From positions 1 through 6,941 of the forward strand of contig JABHBC010000231.1 of NCBI GenBank assembly GCA_018674025.1: 6,941 nt of DNA. Reading direction: 5' to 3'. This DNA is from Flavobacteriaceae bacterium. GTDB lineage: Bacteria > Bacteroidota > Bacteroidia > Flavobacteriales > Flavobacteriaceae. This document shows positions 1-6,091 of this stretch, in pieces. The translations under genes were made by a program, and so were the position numbers. Numbering within the stretch: the stretch's first letter is position 1; each line of letters starts with the position of its first letter. The notes under the pieces are model-generated. The model ran no database searches and had not been told where the DNA came from. It saw nothing but the letters and a program-made list of their open reading frames with translations.

Positions 1-228
1 TGAATGTGTAATAACACCACTTTTTTTATCTGTTTCATTTAAATTTAAAATGGCATTAGTAGCAGCTCTGAATTTAAATGAACCGGATTTTTGAAAATTT
101 TCGCACTTAAAAAAAACTTCTGAATCACAAATTGAATTAACCTCTTTATTTGTTAAAATAGGTGTATTTATGATATGCTCAGAGATTGAAATTTTAACTT
201 TGTCTAAAGATTTTTTTGAAATGTTCAT
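1..228 (-). CDS. Threonine/serine dehydratase (PLP fold type II), N-terminal fragment
   Basis: This gene starts with ATG (complement of 226-228) and stays open through 76 codons to the left edge, so only the N-terminus is present. The visible protein begins MNISKKSLDK and contains KCENFQKSGSFKFRA at residues 41-55, then GVITHS at 71-76. This is the signature of the serine/threonine ammonia-lyase and serine racemase family (fold type II PLP enzymes). In the family, the lysine of the SFK motif, here Lys52, forms the Schiff base with pyridoxal phosphate, and the GVxTHSSGNHA loop that binds the cofactor phosphate follows. Such enzymes deaminate L-threonine to 2-oxobutanoate or serine to pyruvate in the cytoplasm. 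Biosynthetic IlvA, catabolic dehydratase and serine racemase cannot be told apart without the C-terminus. The usual Gly after SFKxR is Ala here. The start lies 18 bases after the stop of the DUF983 gene, so it is probably the third gene of the alaS transcript. There is no Shine-Dalgarno sequence. Confidence 0.88.
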   Translation of the reverse strand, partial: MNISKKSLDKVKISISEHIINTPILTNKEVNSICDSEVFFKCENFQKSGSFKFRAATNAILNLNETDKKSGVITHS

Positions 229-246
229 GTAATTAAAAATCTACTG

Positions 247-630
247 TTAATTAGAGTCAATATAGTCAACAAAAATATTTATCCAAATTAGTCTTGAAAA
301 GAAGTGATTTAAGGGAGCTAGAATAACTACCAATATAGACAAAACTGAAACGATTGTTAGTATTTCTATATCTTTAAAAAGGCTAACTAGAGAAACTCCA
401 AAAATTATAAGAAAAACAACGGCGATACCATAACTAACGTACATTGCACCAAACCAAAAACCAGGTTCAATTTCGTATTTAAATTTACAACGGTTGCAAT
501 GGTCATTTGTAAGCTTATTATCTTTTAAAATATTTAGATATGGATTATTTTTGTGCCAAAATTTACCACGATGGCATTTAGGGCATTTATTGTATAAAAT
601 ACTATATGATTTAGACCCTTTTTTTACCAA
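247..630 (-). CDS. DUF983 family zinc-ribbon membrane protein, TTG start
   Basis: A 127-residue protein of the DUF983 family, whose biochemical role is not established. The N-terminal part has two CxxC pairs (Cys16/Cys19 in CPKC and Cys45/Cys48 in CNRC) that look like a small zinc ribbon. The family hallmark EPGFWFGAMYVSYG follows at residues 55-68, then two hydrophobic segments at about 62-82 and 89-108. It is therefore probably an inner-membrane protein with a cytoplasmic zinc-binding head. The start is a TTG codon (complement of 628-630). The frame is closed by an in-frame TAG four codons upstream, with no ATG or GTG between, and the next in-frame ATG is residue 63, inside the conserved motif. 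The resulting N-terminus, MVKKGSKSYSIL, matches what I recall of flavobacterial homologues. An AGG lies about 12 bases upstream, too little to call a ribosome binding site. The gene begins 28 bases after the alaS stop and ends 18 bases before the dehydratase start, which suggests cotranscription. Confidence 0.87.
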   Translation of the reverse strand: MVKKGSKSYSILYNKCPKCHRGKFWHKNNPYLNILKDNKLTNDHCNRCKFKYEIEPGFWFGAMYVSYGIAVVFLIIFGVSLVSLFKDIEILTIVSVLSILVVILAPLNHFFSRLIWINIFVDYIDSN

Positions 631-658
631 AATAAATTTTACCTATGTAATAAATTGT

Positions 659-3277
659 TTAATCAAACCTTTTTGAAGCCTGTTTTAACGCTTCGGCGAT
701 ACCAGATGTATCAGATCCTCCAGCAGTTGCAAAGAAATTTTGTCCCCCACCACTACCATTAATTAATGGAGATAACTTTTTAATCTCCTCCCTAGCATCA
801 AAACCTTTGGATTGAACTAGTTGTTTAGATATATAGCAAACAATATTAGCTTTTGAATTATTTTCTGCCATAAAAATGATAAATAAATTCTTGTGTTTTG
901 ATCCTAATTCAAAAGATAATTTTTTAATATTAGAGACATCTAGGTCTACTTTTTTAACTAAAAAGTTAACTCCATTAACATTTTTTAACTCATTAATCAA
1001 AGAATCTTTTAAATTATGTAATTTATCATTCGAAAGCGCTTCTAATTGTTTTTTTAATTTTAAATTTTCATTTTTCAATTCTGCTAGAGAGTCAACAGGG
1101 TTTTTAGTATTATTAAGTGACTTTCTTATTTCTGCAAGTTGAATAATTGATTGATTATAGTAGTCTTTAACTGCAGAACCAGTAATGGCTTCAATTCTTC
1201 TAATACCTGATGCGATAGCGCCTTCCGATTTAATTTTAAATTGCCATATTTCGGCAGTGTTTTTTACATGTGTACCACCACATAATTCAACGGAGTCACC
1301 AAATTTTATTGTTCTAACAACATCATCATATTTTTCTCCAAAAAGAGCAATTGCTCCATTATCAATTGCATCTTGCATAGGAACTTCTCGATTTTCAATT
1401 AATGAAATTTGGTCATCAATTTTTGAGTTAACAAAAGACTCAACCTGGGATAATTGTATGTCTGAAATTTTTTCATAATGAGAAAAATCAAACCTAAGGT
1501 TTTTAGATTGTATAGAACTACCCTTTTGCTCGACATGGCTTCCTAGTATTTGCCTTAGAGCCTGATGTAATAAATGTGTAGCCGAGTGATTGGATTCAAT
1601 TCTTTTTCTTAGTTTAGAGTCAACAACTGCAGTGAATAAATCATTGATATTTTTAGGAAGTTCTTTCGTAAAATGAATTGTAACATTATTTTCTTTTATA
1701 GTATCTAAAATGTAAGTAATATCTCCATTACTAGACTTTAATTGTCCTTTATCACCAACTTGACCACCTCCTTCAGCGTAAAATGGTGTAATATTAAATA
1801 CTAGATGAAACAAATCACCATCTTTTTTAGAATAAACTTTTCTATATTTAGCTATTTTTAATTTAGTAGTTAATATTTCATATCCAACAAATTCTTGAAT
1901 CGGGTCATCAATTAGAACTGTCCAATCTTCAGATGAAGATTCATTGGCAGATTTAGATCTATCTTTTTGTATTTGTAATTCTTTGTTAAAACCTTTTATA
2001 TCTAGTTGTAAATCCTTTTCACTTAGTATTAGAGAGGTTAAATCTATCGGAAAACCGTAGGTATCATAAAGTTCAAAAGCCTTTTTGCCAGAAATGGTTT
2101 TATCAGATGAAGATTTAACAATTTGATCTAATTTAACAAGACCCTGGTCCAAGGTCCTCAAAAATGATAATTCCTCTTCCTTAATAACATTTTCAATTAA
2201 TTGTTTTTGGCTATTTAGTTCGGGAAAATTATCACCAAGTTTTTGACTTAAGATATTCACTAGTTTATAGATAAACGGAGTTTTTGTTCCAAGGAATGAA
2301 AAGCCGTATCTAACCGCTCTTCTTAAAATTCTTCTAATTACATATCCAGAACCATTATTGCTGGGTAACTTACCATCTGCAATGGAAAAAGAAACAGCTC
2401 TAACATGATCAGAGATAACTCTCATTGCTATATCTGTTTTTGAAGATTTTCCTTCATATTTAAAAGCTGTTAAAGATTCTATTTCTTTAATAATTGGTAT
2501 AAAAAGGTCTGTATCATAATTTGAACTAACCCCCTGTAATACCATACAAAGTCTCTCTAAACCGAGTCCAGTATCAATATGTTTATTTGGTAAATCTTCT
2601 AGTTTACCACTAGCCTTTCTGTTGTACTGCATGAAGACTAAATTCCATATCTCTAAAACCTGAGGATGATCTTTATTTACAAGTTCTAAAGCTGAAGTTT
2701 TATCTTTTTCTTCTTGATTTCTAATATCTACATGTATTTCACTACAAGGACCACAGGGTCCTTGCTCTCCCATTTCCCAAAAGTTATCATTTTTATTTCC
2801 ATATAAAATATGTGATTCTGGAATAATTTTTTTCCAAATATCGAGAGCTTGCTTATCTAAGGGTAAATTATCTGAATCTTTAGTTCCCTCAAAAACAGTA
2901 ACATAAAGATCGTTTTTATCAATCTTATAAACCTCTGTCAATAATTCCCATGCCCAATTAATTGCTTCTTCCTTAAAATAATCTCCAAAACTCCAATTGC
3001 CCAACATTTCAAAAAAAGTATGGTGATATGTGTCATATCCAACTTCATCTAAATCATTGTGCTTTCCAGAAACTCTCAAGCATTTCTGTGAGTTTGTTAT
3101 TCTCTTGTATTTAGAAGTAGAGTTCTCTAAAAAAAATTCCTTGAAGGGAACCATTCCTGAATTAACAAACATCAAAGTAGGATCGTTTTTAACAACTATT
3201 GAAGATGATGAATTAACCTGGTGAGACTTAGATTTAAAAAAATCAATGAAGTGTTTTCTTACAAGATTAGAGTCCAT
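659..3277 (-). CDS. alaS: Alanyl-tRNA synthetase (AlaRS)
   Basis: Class II alanyl-tRNA synthetase of 872 residues, full length for bacterial AlaRS. It charges tRNA-Ala with alanine in the cytoplasm and hydrolyses mischarged Ser- or Gly-tRNA-Ala. The aminoacylation domain occupies about residues 1-250: motif 1 at 32-46 (DPTLMFVNSGMVPFK), the CLRVSGKHNDLDEVG stretch at 66-80, motif 2 at 85-101 (HHTFFEMLGNWSFGDYF) and motif 3 around GLGLERL at 237-243. The tRNA-recognition region follows at about 250-450, with the conserved SNNGSGYVIRRILRRAVRYG at 306-325. The editing domain (about 460-705) has its zinc ligands His564 and His568 (HSATH), Cys666 and His670 (CGGTH), so proofreading should be intact. 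A lysine-rich coiled coil lies around 730-765, and the C-Ala domain at about 770-872 carries the glycine-rich GSGGGQNFFATAGG at 841-854. The first ATG fits the family N-terminus. The gene leads a minus-strand group with the DUF983 and dehydratase genes and is divergent from the M23 gene. Confidence 0.98.
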   Translation of the reverse strand: MDSNLVRKHFIDFFKSKSHQVNSSSSIVVKNDPTLMFVNSGMVPFKEFFLENSTSKYKRITNSQKCLRVSGKHNDLDEVGYDTYHHTFFEMLGNWSFGDYFKEEAINWAWELLTEVYKIDKNDLYVTVFEGTKDSDNLPLDKQALDIWKKIIPESHILYGNKNDNFWEMGEQGPCGPCSEIHVDIRNQEEKDKTSALELVNKDHPQVLEIWNLVFMQYNRKASGKLEDLPNKHIDTGLGLERLCMVLQGVSSNYDTDLFIPIIKEIESLTAFKYEGKSSKTDIAMRVISDHVRAVSFSIADGKLPSNNGSGYVIRRILRRAVRYGFSFLGTKTPFIYKLVNILSQKLGDNFPELNSQKQLIENVIKEEELSFLRTLDQGLVKLDQIVKSSSDKTISGKKAFELYDTYGFPIDLTSLILSEKDLQLDIKGFNKELQIQKDRSKSANESSSEDWTVLIDDPIQEFVGYEILTTKLKIAKYRKVYSKKDGDLFHLVFNITPFYAEGGGQVGDKGQLKSSNGDITYILDTIKENNVTIHFTKELPKNINDLFTAVVDSKLRKRIESNHSATHLLHQALRQILGSHVEQKGSSIQSKNLRFDFSHYEKISDIQLSQVESFVNSKIDDQISLIENREVPMQDAIDNGAIALFGEKYDDVVRTIKFGDSVELCGGTHVKNTAEIWQFKIKSEGAIASGIRRIEAITGSAVKDYYNQSIIQLAEIRKSLNNTKNPVDSLAELKNENLKLKKQLEALSNDKLHNLKDSLINELKNVNGVNFLVKKVDLDVSNIKKLSFELGSKHKNLFIIFMAENNSKANIVCYISKQLVQSKGFDAREEIKKLSPLINGSGGGQNFFATAGGSDTSGIAEALKQASKRFD

Positions 3278-3325
3278 TATTTATACTAGGTTAGGCGTTA
3301 TTTTATTTAAGTGCAAAACAATTTA

Positions 3326-3333
3326 TATCTTTG
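3326..3333 (+). promoter_or_regulatory. Candidate -7 box of the M23-merR promoter
   Basis: TATCTTTG matches the Bacteroidota -7 consensus TAnnTTTG exactly. A TTTA at 3302-3305, one base off the TTTG -33 box, lies 20 bases upstream, which is the expected spacing. Transcription would begin at about 3339 and give a leader of about 40 bases before the M23 ATG at 3380. The box lies upstream of and faces the candidate alaS -7 box, so the two transcripts would overlap at their 5' ends. Confidence 0.55.
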
Positions 3334-3340
3334 TAGGTTG

Positions 3341-3355
3341 TTAGTTATAAACTAA
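3341..3355. repeat. Interrupted palindrome between the divergent promoters
   Basis: TTAGTT and AACTAA form a perfect 6-base inverted repeat around an ATA spacer. The dyad sits between the two facing -7 boxes and covers both expected transcription starts, which is a suitable place for an operator. Short A+T-rich dyads arise easily by chance in DNA like this, so function is only inferred from position. Confidence 0.35.
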
Positions 3356-3357
3356 TA

Positions 3358-3365
3358 CAAAAATA
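3358..3365 (-). promoter_or_regulatory. Candidate -7 box of the alaS promoter
   Basis: On the minus strand this reads TATTTTTG, an exact match to the Bacteroidota -7 consensus TAnnTTTG. Transcription would start near 3351-3353 and leave a leader of about 75 bases before the alaS ATG. I see no TTTG-like -33 box at the usual 19-21 base spacing. Its place would fall just inside the M23 gene, so the assignment rests on the -7 box alone. Confidence 0.45.
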
Positions 3366-3379
3366 TAATTTTTTTAGAC

Positions 3380-4351
3380 ATGTCTAAGTTAAAATATTAT
3401 TACGACTCTGAATCACTTTCTTATCGCAAAATAGAGAGAAAAAAAAGTGATGTAATCCAATACATATTAATTTATTTATTTGGGTCAGCTTTCTTGAGTA
3501 TATTTTTTATTTTTTTAACGAGTACTTATTTTGAATCTCCAAAAGAAAAAGCTCTAACCAGGGAACTAGAAAATTTAACGTTGCAATACGACATTCTTAA
3601 CAAAAAAATTGAAGATGCTCAAAAAGTATTATCTAATATTGAGGAAAGGGACAATGCTATTTATAGAATTTATTTTGAATCTAGTCCTATATCAGATGAT
3701 AAAAGAAAAGCAGGCTTTGGGGGTATAAATAGATATAAAAAATATGATGGATATGATTATTCAGATCTCATAAAAGAAAGCAATAGGAATATTGATGTTT
3801 TACAAAAGAGAATAATTGTTCAGTCTAAATCCCTTGATGAAATAACCAAATTAGCCCTTGAAAAAGAAAAATTTCTTCAAGCAATTCCTGCAATACAACC
3901 TGTTAATAATGATGATTTAACTAGAATAGCATCTGGATATGGAACCCGAACTGATCCATTTACTAAAGCTAAAAAATTCCATTATGGGATGGATTTTACT
4001 GCCCCACGAGGAACCCCAGTATATGCAACAGGTGATGGAGTAGTAAAAAGAGTCGATAGCCGATCAACAGGATACGGAAAACATATTAGAATTGATCACG
4101 GCTATGGCTATGTAAGTCTTTATGCACATTTATACAAATACAATGTCAAAAAATGGCAGAAAGTTAAACGTGGTGATTTAATTGGATATGTAGGAAGTAC
4201 GGGAAGGTCTCAAGCACCCCACCTTCATTATGAGGTTTTCAAAGACAAAGGAAGAATAAATCCTGTTAATTTTTATTATGGAAATTTAACTGCCAAAGAA
4301 TTTGATGAATTGCTTAAACAAACATCTTTAGTTAATCAATCTTTAGACTAA
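3380..4351 (+). CDS. Membrane-anchored M23 (LytM-type) peptidoglycan endopeptidase
   Basis: A 323-residue zinc metallopeptidase of family M23. A basic cytoplasmic N-terminus (residues 1-24) precedes one transmembrane segment at about 25-48. No cleavable signal peptide is evident, so the protein is probably anchored in the inner membrane with its catalytic part in the periplasm. A charged, coiled-coil-like stretch follows at about 54-92, and another helical linker at about 130-168. The LytM domain spans about 178-300. The zinc ligands are visible as His201 and Asp205 in HYGMD and His283 in HLHYE (281-285). His250 in YAHL and His281 complete the usual active-site set, so the enzyme looks active. 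Such enzymes cut peptide cross-links in peptidoglycan during growth or division. Residues 111-118 (AGFGGINR) and the C-terminal NFYYGNL resemble a conserved flavobacterial subfamily as I recall it. The ATG gives the familiar start MSKLKYYYDSE. The stop codon shares its last base with the merR start. Confidence 0.95.
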   Translation: MSKLKYYYDSESLSYRKIERKKSDVIQYILIYLFGSAFLSIFFIFLTSTYFESPKEKALTRELENLTLQYDILNKKIEDAQKVLSNIEERDNAIYRIYFESSPISDDKRKAGFGGINRYKKYDGYDYSDLIKESNRNIDVLQKRIIVQSKSLDEITKLALEKEKFLQAIPAIQPVNNDDLTRIASGYGTRTDPFTKAKKFHYGMDFTAPRGTPVYATGDGVVKRVDSRSTGYGKHIRIDHGYGYVSLYAHLYKYNVKKWQKVKRGDLIGYVGSTGRSQAPHLHYEVFKDKGRINPVNFYYGNLTAKEFDELLKQTSLVNQSLD

Positions 4352-4680
4352 TGAATGTCGAATTACCTGAGAAAAGATATTATTCAATAGGTGAAGTATC
4401 AAAAGCCTTTGATGTAAACGCGTCTTTAATTCGTTTTTGGGAAAAAGAATTCAAGACTCTTAGCCCTAAAAAAAGTACAAATGGTAAACGAAGATACACC
4501 TCTGATGATATTATAATCATAAAACAAATCTTTTTTCTGCTTAAAGAAAAAGGTTATACAATTGAGGGGGCCAAAACATACATTAAAGAGGCAAAGAAAA
4601 AACCTATGAATAGTTTTGAAATAATTGAAAAACTAAATGAAATAAAAAGCAGATTACTTAAAATAAAAAAGGAACTATAA
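4351..4680 (+). CDS. Minimal MerR-family transcriptional regulator
   Basis: A 109-residue DNA-binding protein of the MerR superfamily. The winged helix-turn-helix lies at residues 10-34 (YYSIGEVSKAFDVNASLIRF and following), the wing around GKRRYTSDDI at 45-54, and the second helical pair at about 55-80, ending in GYTIEGAKTYI. The C-terminal 30 residues are lysine-rich and probably form the antiparallel dimerisation helix. There is no further effector domain and no cysteine, so metal sensing of the classical MerR type is unlikely and the signal is unknown. The ATG overlaps the stop of the M23 gene in a TAATG arrangement, which points to translational coupling and a shared promoter. This links the regulator to envelope or cell-wall functions by context only. 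Its target is not shown by the sequence. The dyad at 3341-3355 upstream of its own operon is a candidate. Its stop is two bases from the convergent der stop. Confidence 0.92.
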   Translation: MNVELPEKRYYSIGEVSKAFDVNASLIRFWEKEFKTLSPKKSTNGKRRYTSDDIIIIKQIFFLLKEKGYTIEGAKTYIKEAKKKPMNSFEIIEKLNEIKSRLLKIKKEL

Positions 4681-4692
4681 GTTTATTTTTTT
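4665..4692. terminator. Possible weak bidirectional terminator across convergent stops
   Basis: AACT (4673-4676) and AGTT (4680-4683) pair around an ATA loop. The stem extends through one G-T pair and one mismatch to an A6 run at 4665-4670 facing a T7 run at 4686-4692. It covers the stop codons of both merR and der and would give a U-tract in either direction. The stem has almost no G-C pairs, so it may be weak or coincidental. Confidence 0.35.
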
Positions 4693-5984
4693 CTCATGTA
4701 AATATCTATAGGTACACCATTAAAATCAAAATGCTCCCTAAGTTTATTTTCTAAAAACCTTTTATAAGGTTCTTTAATGTATTGTGGTAGATTACAAAAA
4801 AATGCAAATTGAGGTTGTGGTGTTGGAAGTTGTGTAATAAACTTAATTTTTACGTATTTAGCTTTGTAAGCTGGTGGTGGATAATTTTTTATTATTGGCA
4901 AAAGAATATCATTTAACTTACTTGTTTTAATTTTTTTAGACCTGTTTTTATATACTTCAACAGCAGTTTCTATTGCCTTAAAAAGTCTTTGTTTTGTTAA
5001 GCTAGAAATAAAAACAATTGGCACATCTGTAAAAGGTTCAGTTTCTTTACGAATAATTTTTTCATAATCTTTCAAAGATTGATTGTCTTTTAAAATTAAA
5101 TCCCATTTATTAACAACAATAACAATTCCTTTTTTATTTCTTTCTGCTAACCAAAAAATATTTCTTACCTGGCCGTCAAAACCTCTGGTTGCATCTAATA
5201 ATAAAATACAAACATCTGAATGCTCGATAGCTCGAACACTTCTCATTACGGAATAAAACTCAAGATCTTCTTTAACTTTAGATTTTCTTCTAATACCAGC
5301 AGTATCAACAAGATTGAATTCAAATCCAAATCTATTATATTTTGTATCAATTGAGTCTCTTGTTGTTCCAGCTATATCAGTAACAATATATCTTTCCTCT
5401 CCAATTAATGCATTAATAAATGAAGATTTACCAGCGTTTGGTCTTCCAACTACCGCAAATCTTGGTAAATCATTTACTTCTTCAGGATCATCAGAAAAAT
5501 TTTCTACAAGTGCATCTAATAAATCTCCTGTACCTGAACCATTAATACTAGCGATTGTGTAATACTCTCCTAATCCAAGCTCGTAAAATTCAACAGCATT
5601 ATTAGATCTAGTTGAGTTATCTACTTTGTTTACAACAAGAAAGACAGGCTTATTAACTTTTCTAAGAAGTTTTGCTACTTCTTCATCCATAGAGGTCACA
5701 CCTGATTCAACATCAACCATAAAAATGATAGCATCTGCTTCATCAATTGCTAACTCAACTTGTTTATCAATTTCGCTCTCAAACACATCATCACTTCCCA
5801 CTACATAGCCTCCAGTATCAATCAGAGAAAATTCTTTTCCGTTCCAATCACTTTTACCATAGTGCCTATCTCTAGTTACTCCACTTATAGCATCTACTAT
5901 TGCTTCTCGTCTTTGAACAAGTCTGTTAAAGAATGTAGATTTACCTACATTAGGTCTACCAACTATTGCAACTATATTACTCAT
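4683..5984 (-). CDS. der: Ribosome-assembly GTPase Der (EngA)
   Basis: A complete 433-residue Der/EngA protein with two tandem GTPase domains and a C-terminal KH-like domain, the standard length and order. G domain 1 has its P-loop GRPNVGKS at residues 9-16, the GVTRDR switch at 35-40, DTGG at 56-59 and NKVD at 119-122. G domain 2 has GRPNAGKS at 180-187, AGTTRD at 205-210, DTAG at 227-230 and NKWD at 292-295. All the nucleotide-binding motifs are intact. The KH-like domain (about 350-433) contains YPPPAYKAKYVKIKF at 368-382 and the closing HFDFNGVPIDI. The family acts in the cytoplasm in late assembly of the 50S ribosomal subunit and is usually essential. The start MSNIVAIVGRPN leaves the normal two or three residues before the first beta strand. 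The gene is isolated on its strand, between a strong terminator upstream (6033-6068) and the convergent merR downstream. It is therefore probably transcribed alone from a promoter in the gap of about 50 bases. Confidence 0.98.
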   Translation of the reverse strand: MSNIVAIVGRPNVGKSTFFNRLVQRREAIVDAISGVTRDRHYGKSDWNGKEFSLIDTGGYVVGSDDVFESEIDKQVELAIDEADAIIFMVDVESGVTSMDEEVAKLLRKVNKPVFLVVNKVDNSTRSNNAVEFYELGLGEYYTIASINGSGTGDLLDALVENFSDDPEEVNDLPRFAVVGRPNAGKSSFINALIGEERYIVTDIAGTTRDSIDTKYNRFGFEFNLVDTAGIRRKSKVKEDLEFYSVMRSVRAIEHSDVCILLLDATRGFDGQVRNIFWLAERNKKGIVIVVNKWDLILKDNQSLKDYEKIIRKETEPFTDVPIVFISSLTKQRLFKAIETAVEVYKNRSKKIKTSKLNDILLPIIKNYPPPAYKAKYVKIKFITQLPTPQPQFAFFCNLPQYIKEPYKRFLENKLREHFDFNGVPIDIYMRKK

Positions 5985-5985
5985 A

Positions 5986-5997
5986 TCATTTAAATGA
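5986..5997. repeat. 12-bp perfect palindrome at the der 5' end
   Basis: TCATTTAAATGA is perfectly self-complementary. It lies between the candidate der -7 box (6001-6008) and the der ATG (5982-5984), over the expected transcription start. It could be an operator, but a 12-base palindrome is expected to occur by chance a few times in a window of this size and composition. Confidence 0.3.
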
Positions 5998-6000
5998 ATG

Positions 6001-6008
6001 CAAATGTA
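6001..6008 (-). promoter_or_regulatory. Candidate -7 box of the der promoter
   Basis: On the minus strand this reads TACATTTG, an exact TAnnTTTG match in the only space available between the terminator at 6033-6068 and the der start. Transcription would begin around 5994-5996, leaving a leader of roughly 10 bases. No good TTTG -33 box is visible at 19-21 bases; the place is taken by the A/T edge of the terminator. Confidence 0.5.
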
Positions 6009-6032
6009 ATGCTAAAAACTAGAATTTTACAT

Positions 6033-6068
6033 AAAAAAAAGTTGATTAATAAATTAATCAACTTTTTT
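6033..6068 (-). terminator. Strong intrinsic terminator of the secreted-protein gene
   Basis: A 16-base stem pairs AAAAAAGTTGATTAAT (6035-6050) with its exact complement at 6053-6068 around two central bases; the true loop would be four or more bases. Read on the minus strand, it lies 23 bases after the stop codon of the 251-residue protein and ends in a run of eight T (complement of 6033-6040). That is the standard form of a Rho-independent terminator. The T6 at 6063-6068 would allow it to work in the plus direction too, but no plus-strand gene ends nearby. It insulates der from the upstream gene. Confidence 0.85.
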
Positions 6069-6091
6069 CAGAATATTAGCTTAAGTGAAAT

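Noticed and set aside
656..669. Short GTTT/AAAC inverted repeat at the end of alaS as a terminator
   Set aside because: The stem is only four base pairs, with no T-run on the minus strand, and it lies in a gap that otherwise looks internal to an operon.
876..1478. Open frames on the plus strand inside alaS (around 876-1142 and 1185-1478)
   Set aside because: They are antisense to a complete, highly conserved alaS, have no recognisable protein features, and arise from the A+T-rich codon use of the real gene.
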